Notes: generated from the letters alone by a model not told the origin. Positions 1 to 8,748 are shown, numbered from the stretch's first letter. The stretch: 29,531 nucleotides of DNA from Entophlyctis helioformis (GCA_025526915.1 JAHLKH010000260.1:1-29531); one strand, 5' to 3'. Program-made: numbers and translations.

Positions 1-1014
1 AGCCAAGCGACTCAAGACAGCAGCAGCAGCAACCGCACAGCCAGGTGTGCCTCGCTATGTGGTGCAGCCAGCCACCGGCGACCTTGCGTTCGGCAGCAGC
101 CACTGGGACGGCAAGCCCGCCGAGATCCACGCCATGATCCTCAAGCACGCCGGCCCGCTCACCCTCTTCCTGTGCGGCCTGCTCGGCGACAAGGACAGCC
201 TCGACCAAGCGACCAAGCTGGAGCTGTGGATCGATGCGTCCAAGGTCGACTGGCAGGGCAATCTGGCGCTGCTGCCTGACGCCTTTCTAACGGCCGACAA
301 CGGACTGCTCCTCGCACACTCTCGCTCCATGTACGATCGTCTCTGCAAGCACTTTCCTTACGACATCGAGCCCTCCTGCGCGATGTACGACGAACAGAAC
401 AACACCTTCGACGGATCGTTCGACTTCACTTCCTTTATCAGTAGCCGGCTGCTTCTCATCGCCATGCGGCACGGCTGGTTCGATCTGGTCAAGTCTTCGA
501 AAAAGATCGCACTCGCTCGCATGGCCATCCGCTTTGGATGCCTTGATCTGCTCAAGTATCTCGACCGCAAGTACAAGATGTTCCAACGCTGGATGGCCAA
601 GCACGATCCAACAAGCGTGTACTGGCACAAAGCAGTTGATCAAGCTGCGCGATACGGACATCTCGATGTTGTGCAGTACTTGTTTAGTCTTGGTGTGACG
701 GGATGCACGACGTCGGCGATGAATGGTGCGGCTGCCAACGGTCATCTACACGTTGTCAAATGGCTCCACGAGAACACGACGGAAGCGTGCACCCATCAGG
801 CGATGGACCAGGCGGCTGGCGAAGGCCACCTGCATGTGGTCAAGTGGCTCCACGAAAACAGGACGGAAGGATGCACGGCTGAAGCCATGGGCCTTGCGGC
901 TGCCTACGGCCATCTGCATGTCGTCATCTGGCTGCATGCCAACAGGACGGAAGGATGCACGGCTCGTGCCATGGATTACGCTGCTGGAAACGGCCACCTG
1001 CACGTTGTCAAGTG
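1..1014 (+). pseudogene. Ankyrin-family protein gene, 5' part (open at window edge, split by copia insertion)
   Basis: The reading frame is open from base 2 with no stop, so the true start lies upstream; the GTG at 47 is not a convincing start. The N-terminal ~150 residues have no named domain, but blocks such as HAGPLT, DWQG, LALLPDA and SRSMY recur in the paralogue at 23084-24369, which marks a lineage-specific family. From about 590 come ankyrin-type repeats of ~30 residues, each ending in a form of 'GHLHVVKWLHENRTEGCT'. Such proteins are usually scaffolds; no catalytic motif is visible. At 1014 the frame enters a retrotransposon LTR. In the same frame it runs on through the LTR and stops at 1216, adding about 67 foreign residues with a leucine-rich stretch. 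The gene resumes at 6409 with no lost codon, so it was intact until the insertion. The break is certain; the function is unknown. Confidence 0.85.
1010..1014. repeat. Target-site duplication (left copy) of copia element
   Basis: AAGTG directly precedes the left LTR and is repeated at 6404-6408 directly after the right LTR. Five bases is the usual duplication for Ty1/copia integrases. With one copy counted, the ankyrin frame reads Lys-Trp-Leu-His across the site. Confidence 0.95.
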
Positions 1015-1163
1015 CGTTTGTGCCGGTCTGCTACCGGTACTGTTGTTGCTGTTGGTGTCGGACCCTGCCGCCTGCTGTGGGCCGCAGTATTTGTTGGTTG
1101 CACACGTAAACTTTAATAAAATGAAATCTGGCGGAAATACATCGCCGAACACACACACAAACG
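1015..1163 (-). repeat. copia 3' LTR (149 bp)
   Basis: Base-for-base identical to 6255-6403. It begins CGTTTGTG and ends CACAAACG, an 8-bp perfect terminal inverted repeat. On the + strand (host-gene sense) it carries AATAAA near 1116, which could end host transcripts early. The minus strand has an A/T-rich stretch, TTTTATTAAAG, that could be a weak TATA element. Confidence 0.95.
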
Positions 1164-1172
1164 CTCCTCCTC
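1164..1172 (-). other. Polypurine tract of copia element
   Basis: On the minus strand GAGGAGGAG lies directly before the 3' LTR, where plus-strand DNA priming starts in LTR elements. The pol stop codon (1174-1176) is only one base away, so the coding and priming signals abut. Confidence 0.8.
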
Positions 1173-1173
1173 G

Positions 1174-3799
1174 TCACTGGGATACTGGGGTAGATAGACG
1201 CAAAGTTTCACGGTGACGTCCGTGGGTGATCGGCGCCAATGGCTTGGTCAATATGTCTGCGACCATGTCCGCCGTCGGGACCTGCTTGATCTCAATGAGC
1301 TTGTCCTTGACCTTCTCGGGCGTAAAGTGGAATACCGGGGCGAGATGGCGCACGTGCTTGTTGGGTGCCTTGCCGGACGATACGTAGAAGTTTGCAGAGT
1401 TGTCGGTGTAGATGGGCGTTGGTCCGGTCTGAGGAAAGCCAATCTCGTTGAGCAGATGACGCAGCCAAATGATGTCGCGCCCGCACTGTGTAGTTGCCAC
1501 GTACTCGGATTCCAGTGTCGGCAATGATGAGAACGGCTGCTTCTTCGCACGCCAGATCACTGGCCCGCGAGCGACGGTGCAGACGTAGCCTGTGGTGAAT
1601 CGCCCATCCTCCTTATCGTTGTGCGATGCATCCGCCCAGCCCTCCAGCGCAATCTCCTCCAAGCCGCCGATGGTCAGTCCCGCGTCCATCGTGCCCTTGA
1701 CGTATCGTAGCAGATGACGGAGTAGCGCCACGTGCCGCTCGGCCGGCTTGGCCATGAAGCTCGACAGCACAGACACTGCCTTGCTGATGTCTGGTCGCAT
1801 GACGAGCGCTCCCCAGTTCACCGCCCCGATCATCTTGGCGTATGGGAATGTGACGGGGCCACTCTCGATCTCCTGGTCGGTGGCCGGCGTGCAATCTGCG
1901 CCAAGCACCATGGGCACGGACGACGGCTTGCAATCAGTCATGTCCACGCGCTTGAGAACGTCCTCCCAGAATGCCGTCTGCGACATGGTAATGGTGCGCT
2001 TGAGCCGATCGCGCTTGAAGCTGATGCCAAGGAAGTGGTGCAGATCGCCGCAGTCCTTGGTCTTGAACCCACTGTTGATCTCGGTCTTGATCCGATCAAT
2101 GCGGCGCTGCTCCTTGGCCAGAACAAGAATGTCGTCCACGTGCACCAAGATGTACTCGCCGCTGTCGCCACTGCCGCGCATGAACAGGCAGCGATCGTAG
2201 AGACACTGCTTGAAGCCCATTTTCTCGAGATGCACGACCAGCGCCTCGTTCCACTGATGCGCGGCTTGCTTGAGGCCGTACAGCGACTTGTTGAGCATCA
2301 CGCACTTGCCAGAAAGGTCGCCGCAACCATTGGGCATCCGCATCCAGAGGCACAGACCCGGCTCGATCTCGCCGTTAGTGAACGCCTGTGACACGTCGAG
2401 TTGGCCGATTGCCCAATCCTTGACCGCGGCAATAGTGAGCAGGATGCGCATCGACGCCGGTTCGACCGTTGGCGCATAGGTGAACTTGTAGTCCCGATCA
2501 GGCATCTGCATGAATCCACGAGCAACGAGGCGTGCCTTGGCGATGGTGGCGAATCCCTTGTCGTTGCTCTTGACCGAGTACACCCACTTGCTGGTGATAA
2601 TGAACACGCCCTTGGGTGGGTCGCCAACCGTGAACACGCCTTGTGCCAGCAGGCCGTTGACCTCTTTGTGGCCAGCCGCAATGAACTGCTTGACGAGATC
2701 ATGCTTGAGCACGTCCTTGTATGTCTCAGGCAGTACAATGTCCGCTGCGCGCATATCAACAATGATGAGATCGTCCTCGTGCACCTCTGCAAATGGGGCA
2801 CATGTATCCATCGTGGCTGCCCGTGCAATCACCTTCTCGACCGCCGCAGAGGCTCGGTTAGTCGGCGCACGTTTCGACTTGCGCCGGCTGGACGAGGAGC
2901 GACTTGTCATCTGGGACCCGTAGTCGGGCTGTGGACCGGTGCGCGTTCTCAATCGGGTGGAGTGATCCGCAGGTTGTCGTGCCGCTGGCGCGTCGGGCTC
3001 TGGCTCGTCCATGGCAGCGTCGGCGGGTGGTTCCTCCTCCTCATCCTGCGGGTCCTCCACAACAGCATCTGCAATGTCGCGATCATCATCATCATCTTCT
3101 TCTTCTTCTTCTTCTTCTTCTTCTTCTTCTTCTTCTTCTTCTTCTTCTTCATGGCTCTGCTCACTGGCAGGCTCATCATCACTCGTATCATCCTCCTCCT
3201 CAACCGAATCATCTGTGGCAGACTCCTCCTGTTCCACCCGAGGCTCCAGAACGGCGAAATCCGGGACCACGTCCATCATGCTTGACGCGCCGTCACTGCT
3301 ATCCTCGTCGTCCCCAACAGTGTGCATTGCAGCTGTATGGAACGCCGCATCCTCTGACTCGGAAACCTCGGCGCCGCTCGTGTGCAGCTGTGCAGGTGGT
3401 GGTGGCCGAACCAGCGTCCGGATGTCCGCCTCATTGTAGTTGTCGATGCGCAGTCGCCCAAAGCTCTCCTCCATGAAGATGACCTCAAACTCGTCCTCCA
3501 GGCGACGGCCGTTCCAGACAATGTAGTTCTTGTCCTTCTCGCTGTACCCGACAAAACGGCCGGTGTAGCTGACAGGTTCGAACTTGCTCTTGACTTGCTG
3601 GTCGGGCTTGCGAACGGACACGTCGCAGCCAAAGACGCGCAGGTGCTCGATGTTGGGCTTGCGGCCGTAGAGCATCTGGAATGGCGTCATTGGTCTGCCC
3701 AGGCCCGAGTGCGGCAGTCGATTGCGTGTGTAGACGGCCGCCTCGAACGCCAGGTACCAGAAACCGATCGACATCTTGGCATGGATGAGCATGGCCCGT
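1174..3799 (-). pseudogene. copia pol, distal part: end of integrase, reverse transcriptase, RNase H
   Basis: An open frame of about 875 codons cut off from its upstream part by the solo LTR at 3800-4058. In order: the C-terminal part of integrase with the copia-type segment around 'YTRNRLPHS' and 'FGC'; a long acidic linker with a run of about 18 Glu and then Asp; reverse transcriptase with 'KARLVARG', 'QLDVSQAF' and 'SLYGLKQA'; the catalytic motif, which reads HVDD rather than YVDD; and RNase H with 'WADAS', 'LESEYVA', 'YTDNSA' and the end motif 'DILTKPL'. No stop or frameshift occurs within this segment. The family assignment is certain. Activity is doubtful because the segment has no start of its own and the upstream domains are separated. 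Confidence 0.92.
3096..3150. repeat. (CTT)n microsatellite coding for poly-Glu in copia pol
   Basis: An uninterrupted trinucleotide run (CTT on +, GAA on minus), preceded by an ATC/GAT run that codes for Asp. It is in frame with the integrase-reverse transcriptase linker, so length changes keep the frame. Confidence 0.9.
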
Positions 3800-4058
3800 T
3801 GTAGTACTGGGCCTCCAGGCGGACTTGCCGGCTGGTCTCGGGGCAGTGAGTATGCACGCAGGGGAATGGCGGGCAGACAACTACTTCATTGGGAGGCAGC
3901 ACAGACCTGGTCTCGGGGCAGTGAGTATGCACGCAGGGGAACGGCGGGCAGACGACTGCAAGAACGGGGGAAACCAGAGCGGCCGGTGCGGCCCGACAAT
4001 GTCTGTCCAGTCACGTGGATCACGTGGATCACGTGACCGCGACCGAGCATCCGTTACA
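3800..4058. mobile_element. Solo LTR (copy A, 259 bp) nested in copia pol
   Basis: Starts TGTA, ends TACA, and is flanked by the 5-bp duplication CCCGT (3795-3799 and 4059-4063). TG...CA ends with a 5-bp duplication are the mark of a solo LTR left by recombination between two LTRs. It is nearly identical to the reverse complement of 4604-4861. It holds a ~75-bp internal tandem duplication around 'GGGGCAGTGAGTATGCACGC' and three CACGTG hexamers near 4013-4036. It separates the integrase core from the rest of pol. The parent element is not in the window. Confidence 0.88.
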
Positions 4059-4603
4059 CCCGTGCTCTGCCTGTGATCACGCCAATGATGCGCTCGACAA
4101 AGCCATTCTGGTCAGACATCTCGGTCGGCACCGCGTACAGCACAGTGCCTTGTTTCTTGCAGAATCGCTGCAGCTTGCGGTTCTTGAACTCGCCGCCCTT
4201 GTCCGACGTGATGTGCTGGATCTTCTTCTTGAACTGTGTCCGCACCATCTTGTAAAAGTCGATAATGATCCCGGCGGCCTGATTCTTGGCCGTCATGCCG
4301 AATACCCAGGTGTACCAAGTGTGGATGTCGATGATGAACAGAGCGTACTTGTAGCCCTTGTTGACGCTGCCCGTGTCCACCTGTCCAAAAGTGTCGACAT
4401 GGATCCGCTCAAATGCAGCAGTGGTCGCTGGCGCCTGGCTCGGCCGGTGCGCATGGTGCTTGTGCAGCGCATCATGGCACGTTTGACAGTGTCGGACCGT
4501 CGCGACCTTGGGCATGACGCTTGGATCTGCGCCCTCACACGCCGCCAGAATGTGCTTGACAACGTGCTTGCTCATATGGCCGCAGCGCGCATGCCAGACC
4601 TCT
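4059..4603 (-). pseudogene. copia integrase segment between the two solo LTRs
   Basis: About 180 codons on the minus strand. The N-terminal zinc-binding module is present: His pair in 'WHARCGH', then 'CQTC' about 35 residues on (HHCC). The catalytic core follows with Asp in 'HVDTFG', Asp in 'SDKGGEF', and Glu in 'NGFVERI', so the D,D-35-E triad is complete. No stop codon occurs inside. Both edges end exactly at target duplications of the flanking solo LTRs, and the frames of gag-protease upstream and reverse transcriptase downstream match it once one duplication copy is counted at each site. Confidence 0.92.
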
Positions 4604-4861
4604 TGTAACGGATGCTCGGTCGCGGTCACGTGATCCACGTGATCCACGTGACTGGACAGACATTGTCGGGCCGCACCGGCCGCTCTGGTTTCCCCGTTCT
4701 TGCAGTCGTCTGCCCGCCATTCCCCTGCGTGCATACTCACTGCCCCGAGACCAGGTCTGTGCTGCCTCCCAATGAAGTAGTCGTCTGCCCACCCTTCCCC
4801 TGCGTGCATACTCACTGCCCCGAGACCAGCCGGCAAGTCCGCCTGGAGGCCCAGTACTACA
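4604..4861. mobile_element. Solo LTR (copy B, 258 bp) nested in copia, inverted relative to copy A
   Basis: Begins TGTA, ends TACA, flanked by CCTCT at 4599-4603 and 4862-4866. It is the reverse complement of copy A apart from one indel in a G run and a few substitutions. It places a stop codon just after the protease region (at 4857-4859), ending the gag-protease frame. Confidence 0.88.
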
Positions 4862-6251
4862 CCTCTGGAGACATCTTGCCAGTCGGCGCGTACATCGCGG
4901 TGCTGTCGTCTGTGTCGCCGTACAGTAGAATCAGGTTGCTGGCTGTCGGCTTGATCTGCGAGAGGACAACGCCGTCCTTGGACAGCTGTGCACCGTGCTT
5001 GTCGATGTGCGTCTTGATGCCTTTGGATGCGAGTGCGAGTGGTGGGATCAGGTCGTGCTCGATCGACGGCACGTGCAGTGCTTCCAGCTCTACACGCTCG
5101 TCTGCTCCTACTGCAACAGACAGTGTGCCTGACTCGCGCGCGACAATGCTGGACCCGTCTGCAGTGGCGAATGTGACTGGGTCAACCGGCTTGATGTTGG
5201 ACAAATTCGAGGTGTCGCCGACCATGACCCGGGATGCACCGGAATCTAAAAGGCCGGCACGCAGATAGGTGGAGCGGGATTCATTAGCAACAGCAGCCAC
5301 TCCAACCACATGGAAACGTCCAGTGCAGTCGCCGATCTTCTTGTTCTTGGCGCCACCGCACCAAGCACAGAGGCCCTTGCTGAGACGCTGCTCGGCCAGC
5401 TCTTTCAAGATGCCCTTTTGGACCAGCGCCTTGAGGAACCCTGCCGTCAGAATGTGCGCACTGGATCTCGGCCCGTCAGCCGACGGGGTGCCACGTGGGC
5501 CACGAAATTCCACCGCGGCGGCGGCGATTCCCGACGATGGTGGCGGAACTGATGCCTTGAGATGGGTTGGGACAAAGTCCTTGACTGACTGAGCTATCTC
5601 GTGGAGACGGTTGTACTTGTCTGTCACCTCGTCCTTGTTGCGGAACGTCTCGACCTCGCGCTTGAGCCAGCTGAAGCCAGAGTCGTCTTTCAGAGTCGCC
5701 CAGAATGGGTCCCAGACGTCGTCAAAGGCTGGAGTGGCTCCCATCTCGGCCAATCGGTATCGGATGACCGCGACTCGCTCCCATATCTGACCGACTGTCT
5801 CGTTGTCCTTGGCCTTGAGCTTCGACAACTCCTTGCCGAGGGCGACCGCGTGGTCCTTCTTGGCAGCGTCGAGATGCTTCTTGATGGCCGCCATGGCTTC
5901 CTTGACCGAGAAGATCTTGACTGCGTCGCCCGAGGACATCAGGAGGTTCTGGTTCGACGAGGGCAGCTTCGACTTGATGATGGCTAGGACCTTCTGGCGG
6001 GCCAACGACGGCTCAAGATGGTCGCTACGGATAATGATGGTCGTCTGGCCCTTCGAGTCACTGGCTGTAGGCGTCTCTGCTGGTGGCGACTTCGTCTCAT
6101 CGACAAGGGACAAGTCACTCATGACCAGGGCACAATTGCTGGCCAATGCCTCGGTGGTAACGCTGAGAAGGAAATCCTCGTATGTCATGTCGTTGAACGC
6201 TACTGGTGTGCGGCTGCTGCCTGCAACGGCGGACGTGTCCGCTGGGCTCAT
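4862..6251 (-). pseudogene. copia gag and protease
   Basis: The frame starts at the ATG at 6251, which lies inside the primer-binding site, and runs about 464 codons until the stop inside solo LTR B. The N-terminal ~290 residues are a copia Gag of the type found in UBN2/gag-polypeptide families. A reduced zinc-knuckle-like cluster follows, C-x2-C-x10-C around residues 295-309, without the usual His. The aspartic protease active site DSGAS is at about residues 336-340. The 5' LTR upstream is also open in this frame but has no in-frame ATG, which supports 6251 as the start. Gag and protease are intact; the link to integrase is cut. Confidence 0.9.
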
Positions 6252-6255
6252 AACC
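6241..6255 (-). other. Primer-binding site matching the anticodon arm of initiator tRNA-Met
   Basis: Read on the minus strand next to the 5' LTR: GGTTATGAGCCCAGC. The + strand form, GCTGGGCTCATAACC, has the sequence of the anticodon stem-loop of eukaryotic initiator tRNA-Met (CAU anticodon in the loop). Copia of Drosophila and Ty5 of yeast prime from an internal fragment of this tRNA, so the same mechanism is inferred. The ATG inside the site is also the gag start codon. Confidence 0.85.
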
Positions 6256-6403
6256 GTTTGTGCCGGTCTGCTACCGGTACTGTTGTTGCTGTTGGTGTCG
6301 GACCCTGCCGCCTGCTGTGGGCCGCAGTATTTGTTGGTTGCACACGTAAACTTTAATAAAATGAAATCTGGCGGAAATACATCGCCGAACACACACACAA
6401 ACG
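6255..6403 (-). repeat. copia 5' LTR (149 bp)
   Basis: Identical to 1015-1163 over all 149 bases, with the same CGTTTGTG...CACAAACG ends. Being upstream of gag on the minus strand, it should carry the promoter. It is short for a copia LTR. Confidence 0.95.
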
Positions 6404-6408
6404 AAGTG
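6404..6408. repeat. Target-site duplication (right copy) of copia element
   Basis: AAGTG, matching 1010-1014. Confidence 0.95.
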
Positions 6409-6943
6409 GTTGCATGCCAACAGGACGGAAGGATGCACAATGAATGCGATGGATTATGCGGCCGAAATCGATCGCTTTGATATCATGCAGTGGCTCCACG
6501 AAAACAGGACAGAAGGGTGCACGAATCGGGTCATGCTTGATGCTGCCAGACATGGCCGCCTTGACATGGTGCAGTGGCTCCACGAGACCGGTCGTCAAAA
6601 ATGCACGCGCGATGCACTCAAAAACGCCATTAACTGGCGCCACTTTGACGTCGTCAAGTACATGCACTCGAAAGGCTGTCGCGCACCGAGTGATGCCGTC
6701 GAAGGGGCAGCTAAAAGGGGCAATATCGAGATGCTACAATGCTTGTTGGATTGCGGAAACGGCTTTAAACTCGGAGTACTCAGCAGCGCCGGCACAACGG
6801 TCATCGCCAACATCCTCCTTGGCAGCCTTACGCTGGACCGGGCACAGGCGCTGCTTGCGGAAGCAACCCAAGGAAAAACCAACAAGCTCACCATCAAGCG
6901 ACTCGAGTCGACCATCAAGAAACTGCAAAAGCCGCGCAAGTGA
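6404..6943 (+). pseudogene. Ankyrin-family protein gene, 3' part after copia insertion
   Basis: It continues the frame left at 1014: the duplicated AAGTG is followed by codons for Leu-His-Ala-Asn-Arg-Thr-Glu-Gly. There are about four more ankyrin-type repeats ('WLHENRTEGCT', 'WLHETGRQKCT', 'YMHSKGCRAPS'), then a non-repeat C-terminal domain of about 65 residues ending in a Lys-rich tail, stop at 6941-6943. A similar C-terminal domain (pattern 'ILxxSLxLxRAxxxL') occurs in the relic at 22280-22633, so it is a family feature. No stop or frameshift is seen in this half. It has no promoter or start of its own. Confidence 0.85.
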
Positions 6944-7239
6944 TGACTGGATCGCCAAGACTCGCCATTGGCGTTGGAATGAAGAAGTGATTGTCGCACT
7001 TGTCGATGTTAAACGCCATCTGCCCCTTGCCCATCCCTGCCGCCACGACGTGCATCGCCGCTTCCAGAGAAGCGCGCCAATCTGTTGTCAATATAGGCTG
7101 CGTGTATGTGCAGCCGGACCGCGTGGCAGAGAGCATGGCAGGGATTGCCAAAAAGAGAATGGGAGACCGTGGGCGAATGTGGCAAAATGGATGTGGCAAA
7201 ATGGATGTGATGGCAGAGCCATGGGCAAAAGAGGAGAGT
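6944..7239. other. Intergenic stretch, no gene seen
   Basis: Lies between the ankyrin 3' end and the tRNA. It holds a short tandem duplication of GTGGCAAAATGGAT near 7178-7206. Open frames here are uncharacteristic shadows. Confidence 0.6.
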
Positions 7240-7312
7240 GGGGTCACCCCGGACTCGAACCGGGAGCCCCTCGCACCCTAAGCGAGAATCATAACCCTTA
7301 GACCAGTGACCG
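7240..7312 (-). tRNA. tRNA-Pro (anticodon AGG)
   Basis: A 73-nt cloverleaf on the minus strand. Anticodon stem CTCGC/GCGAG encloses the loop TTAGGGT, giving anticodon AGG (Pro). The D arm starts GGTCTA; the T arm is CCCGG-TTCGAGT-CCGGG; the variable loop has 5 nt. Acceptor strands CGGTCAC and GTGACCC pair at six positions, but position 1:72 is C opposite C. There is no intron. TTTT at 7227-7230 lies just downstream, as expected for RNA polymerase III termination. The 5' end could be one base off. Confidence 0.9.
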
Positions 7313-7487
7313 CCCTCCTTGGAGGATTTGATCCCCCATCACACACGACTCAAAACGCCACAATCGATTGAGACGCCACGCTCACATTGCCCAACGACTG
7401 CGATGCAAGCTGTGCTGCTCTGCGTCACTCATCCAGCACTGAAGCCATGCAACAGGCGTCTGTCTGCCCACACATCCGCTGTCTGAC

Positions 7488-8414
7488 TCACTCTGCAGAT
7501 TCATTAATGGCAGTGCCATCTGCATCCAACATCCACCGATACACCTCTTCAAAGCCATGCATCTCAGTCGGATCACCAGCAGCTGTGCCAACATGGCCAA
7601 CATGGCTGCGTCTGTACAGCACAACGTCCCATTCAGCCGGAAGCCGCTGGTCTGGAGGATCTGCCGCTGTCCGGTGGAATGCCTGTTGGAGCATGGTCGT
7701 GGCTGCAGCATGGTACACCTGGCAGTTGTCACGAGTCAGCTGGTTGATGCGAGTGCGGTGGCCGTTGTATGCGAGCGACAGATGATCGGCCCGCTTGATG
7801 CGGATGTCTGCTGCTGTTGCGTGGGCCATGCGGGCAGCCAGCGATCGCACCCAGGAGAGGATCTCCTCGGTTTGGCTGATGGGCAGCAGGACCACAGCGC
7901 CATCTTGCGAGACGATGGGCATGCCGGCCACCACAGGCAGAGCGGCACAGACTGGCGGGTCCATGCTCGATGCCGCCTGCTTCAGCTGCTGTTGCTGCTG
8001 TGCTTGCTCGCGGCGGTATTCGTGCTGCGGCAGCACAAAGAAGCCTGTGAGCGACACATGCGGATGGTACAGATTTGCCTCGGTCGGCCGTGCTGGCGGC
8101 GGCAGTGTGCGGGTTGTCCAAAGTATGCATCCAGCGTGCGTCTCAGCAGCGTCTGCGGCCGCACTTCGAGATACAGAATGAACTCTTGGCTGCTGCTGTC
8201 CCTGCCTTGGTTCTCTCTGTCTTGGCTGCTGCTGCTGCTGCTGCTGTGTGGCTGGAGCATGCTGCTCGCAGATGGCAGCATTGAGGACAGGATCGTTGCT
8301 GCGATCCAACACTCGCAGCCACCGAATGAGCTTGTGCCATGGCTGGTGGGGAATGCTGTGCGGAAACCTGTTGTCGTAGTGCTGGATGAGTGACGCAGCG
8401 CACGCTGGCCACAT
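7488..8414 (-). CDS. 2H phosphoesterase-like protein (putative)
   Basis: A frame of 308 codons from the ATG at 8414 to the stop at 7488. The two hallmark motifs of the 2H superfamily (LigT, cyclic phosphodiesterase, Usb1) seem present: 'HVSLTGFF' and 'DHLSLAY', about 92 residues apart. Each supplies the catalytic His and Ser. Between and around them are 'VVLLPI', a helix 'EEILSWVRSLAARM', and a C-terminal 'WDVVLYRR' strand. The first part contains a Gln-rich linker. Such enzymes cleave 2',3'-cyclic phosphates or related RNA ends, but the substrate cannot be told. The start is uncertain: upstream codons in frame are antisense to an ankyrin relic (8386-8748), and the first ~10 residues overlap it. 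An intron-coded N-terminus is possible. Confidence 0.6.
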   Translation of the reverse strand: MWPACAASLIQHYDNRFPHSIPHQPWHKLIRWLRVLDRSNDPVLNAAICEQHAPATQQQQQQQPRQREPRQGQQQPRVHSVSRSAAADAAETHAGCILWTTRTLPPPARPTEANLYHPHVSLTGFFVLPQHEYRREQAQQQQQLKQAASSMDPPVCAALPVVAGMPIVSQDGAVVLLPISQTEEILSWVRSLAARMAHATAADIRIKRADHLSLAYNGHRTRINQLTRDNCQVYHAAATTMLQQAFHRTAADPPDQRLPAEWDVVLYRRSHVGHVGTAAGDPTEMHGFEEVYRWMLDADGTAINESAE

Positions 8415-8748
8415 GGCCGTTGTGGCGTGCCTGCACAAGAGGGGATTCAGATGCAGCACGGCTGCGATGGATGGAGCAGCAGCCGCTGGGCGGCTTGGTG
8501 TCGTCGAGTGGCTGCACGAGCATGGATACGGGTGCACCAAGGCAGCAATGGACGGCGCAGCGCACAGCGGCCATCTGGCTGTGATGCAGTGGCTGCATGC
8601 CAACCGCACAGAGGGCTGCACACACGAAGCCGTGATGCTGGCAACAGCACCCGATGTGGCTGCGTGGCTGCGGACAGCATATCCAGCCGTGCATGCAGCG
8701 ACGGTCGACATGGGCGACAATGGCAGCATGGAGTGGCTGTTTGGCTGA
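8386..8748 (+). pseudogene. Truncated ankyrin-family fragment
   Basis: An open frame of 120 codons from an ATG directly after an in-frame stop (8377-8379). It starts in the middle of an ankyrin repeat and contains about three repeats, including 'GHLAVMQWLHANRTEGCT'. The N-terminal family domain is missing. The last 40 residues ('WLRTAYPAVHAATVDMGDNGSMEWLFG') differ from other family C-termini. It is most likely a 5'-truncated relic; a short expressed protein cannot be excluded. Confidence 0.7.

Larger units (their letters stand above)
1015..6403 (-). mobile_element. Ty1/copia LTR retrotransposon, recent insertion with two nested solo LTRs
   Basis: A complete 5,389-bp element transcribed leftward. 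It has two identical 149-bp LTRs, a 5-bp duplication AAGTG, a primer-binding site at 6241-6255, a purine tract at 1164-1172, and coding regions in copia order: gag, protease, integrase, reverse transcriptase, RNase H. The gene order with integrase before reverse transcriptase defines Ty1/copia (Pseudoviridae-type). The element sits in a + strand ankyrin gene. Its coding frame is cut by two 258-259-bp insertions at 3800-4058 and 4604-4861, each with its own 5-bp duplication, so this copy cannot make a continuous Gag-Pol. Identical LTRs mean a very recent integration or recent gene conversion. LTR ends are CG...CG, not the usual TG...CA. Confidence 0.95.

Noticed and set aside
2401..3285. Open frame on + with poly-Phe run
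   Set aside because: It is the antisense of the poly-Glu tract of copia pol.
3800..4861. A DNA transposon with ~259-bp terminal inverted repeats around the integrase domain
   Set aside because: Each arm has its own 5-bp duplication with TG...CA ends, and the central piece is the missing part of the copia pol frame. They are two separate solo LTRs.
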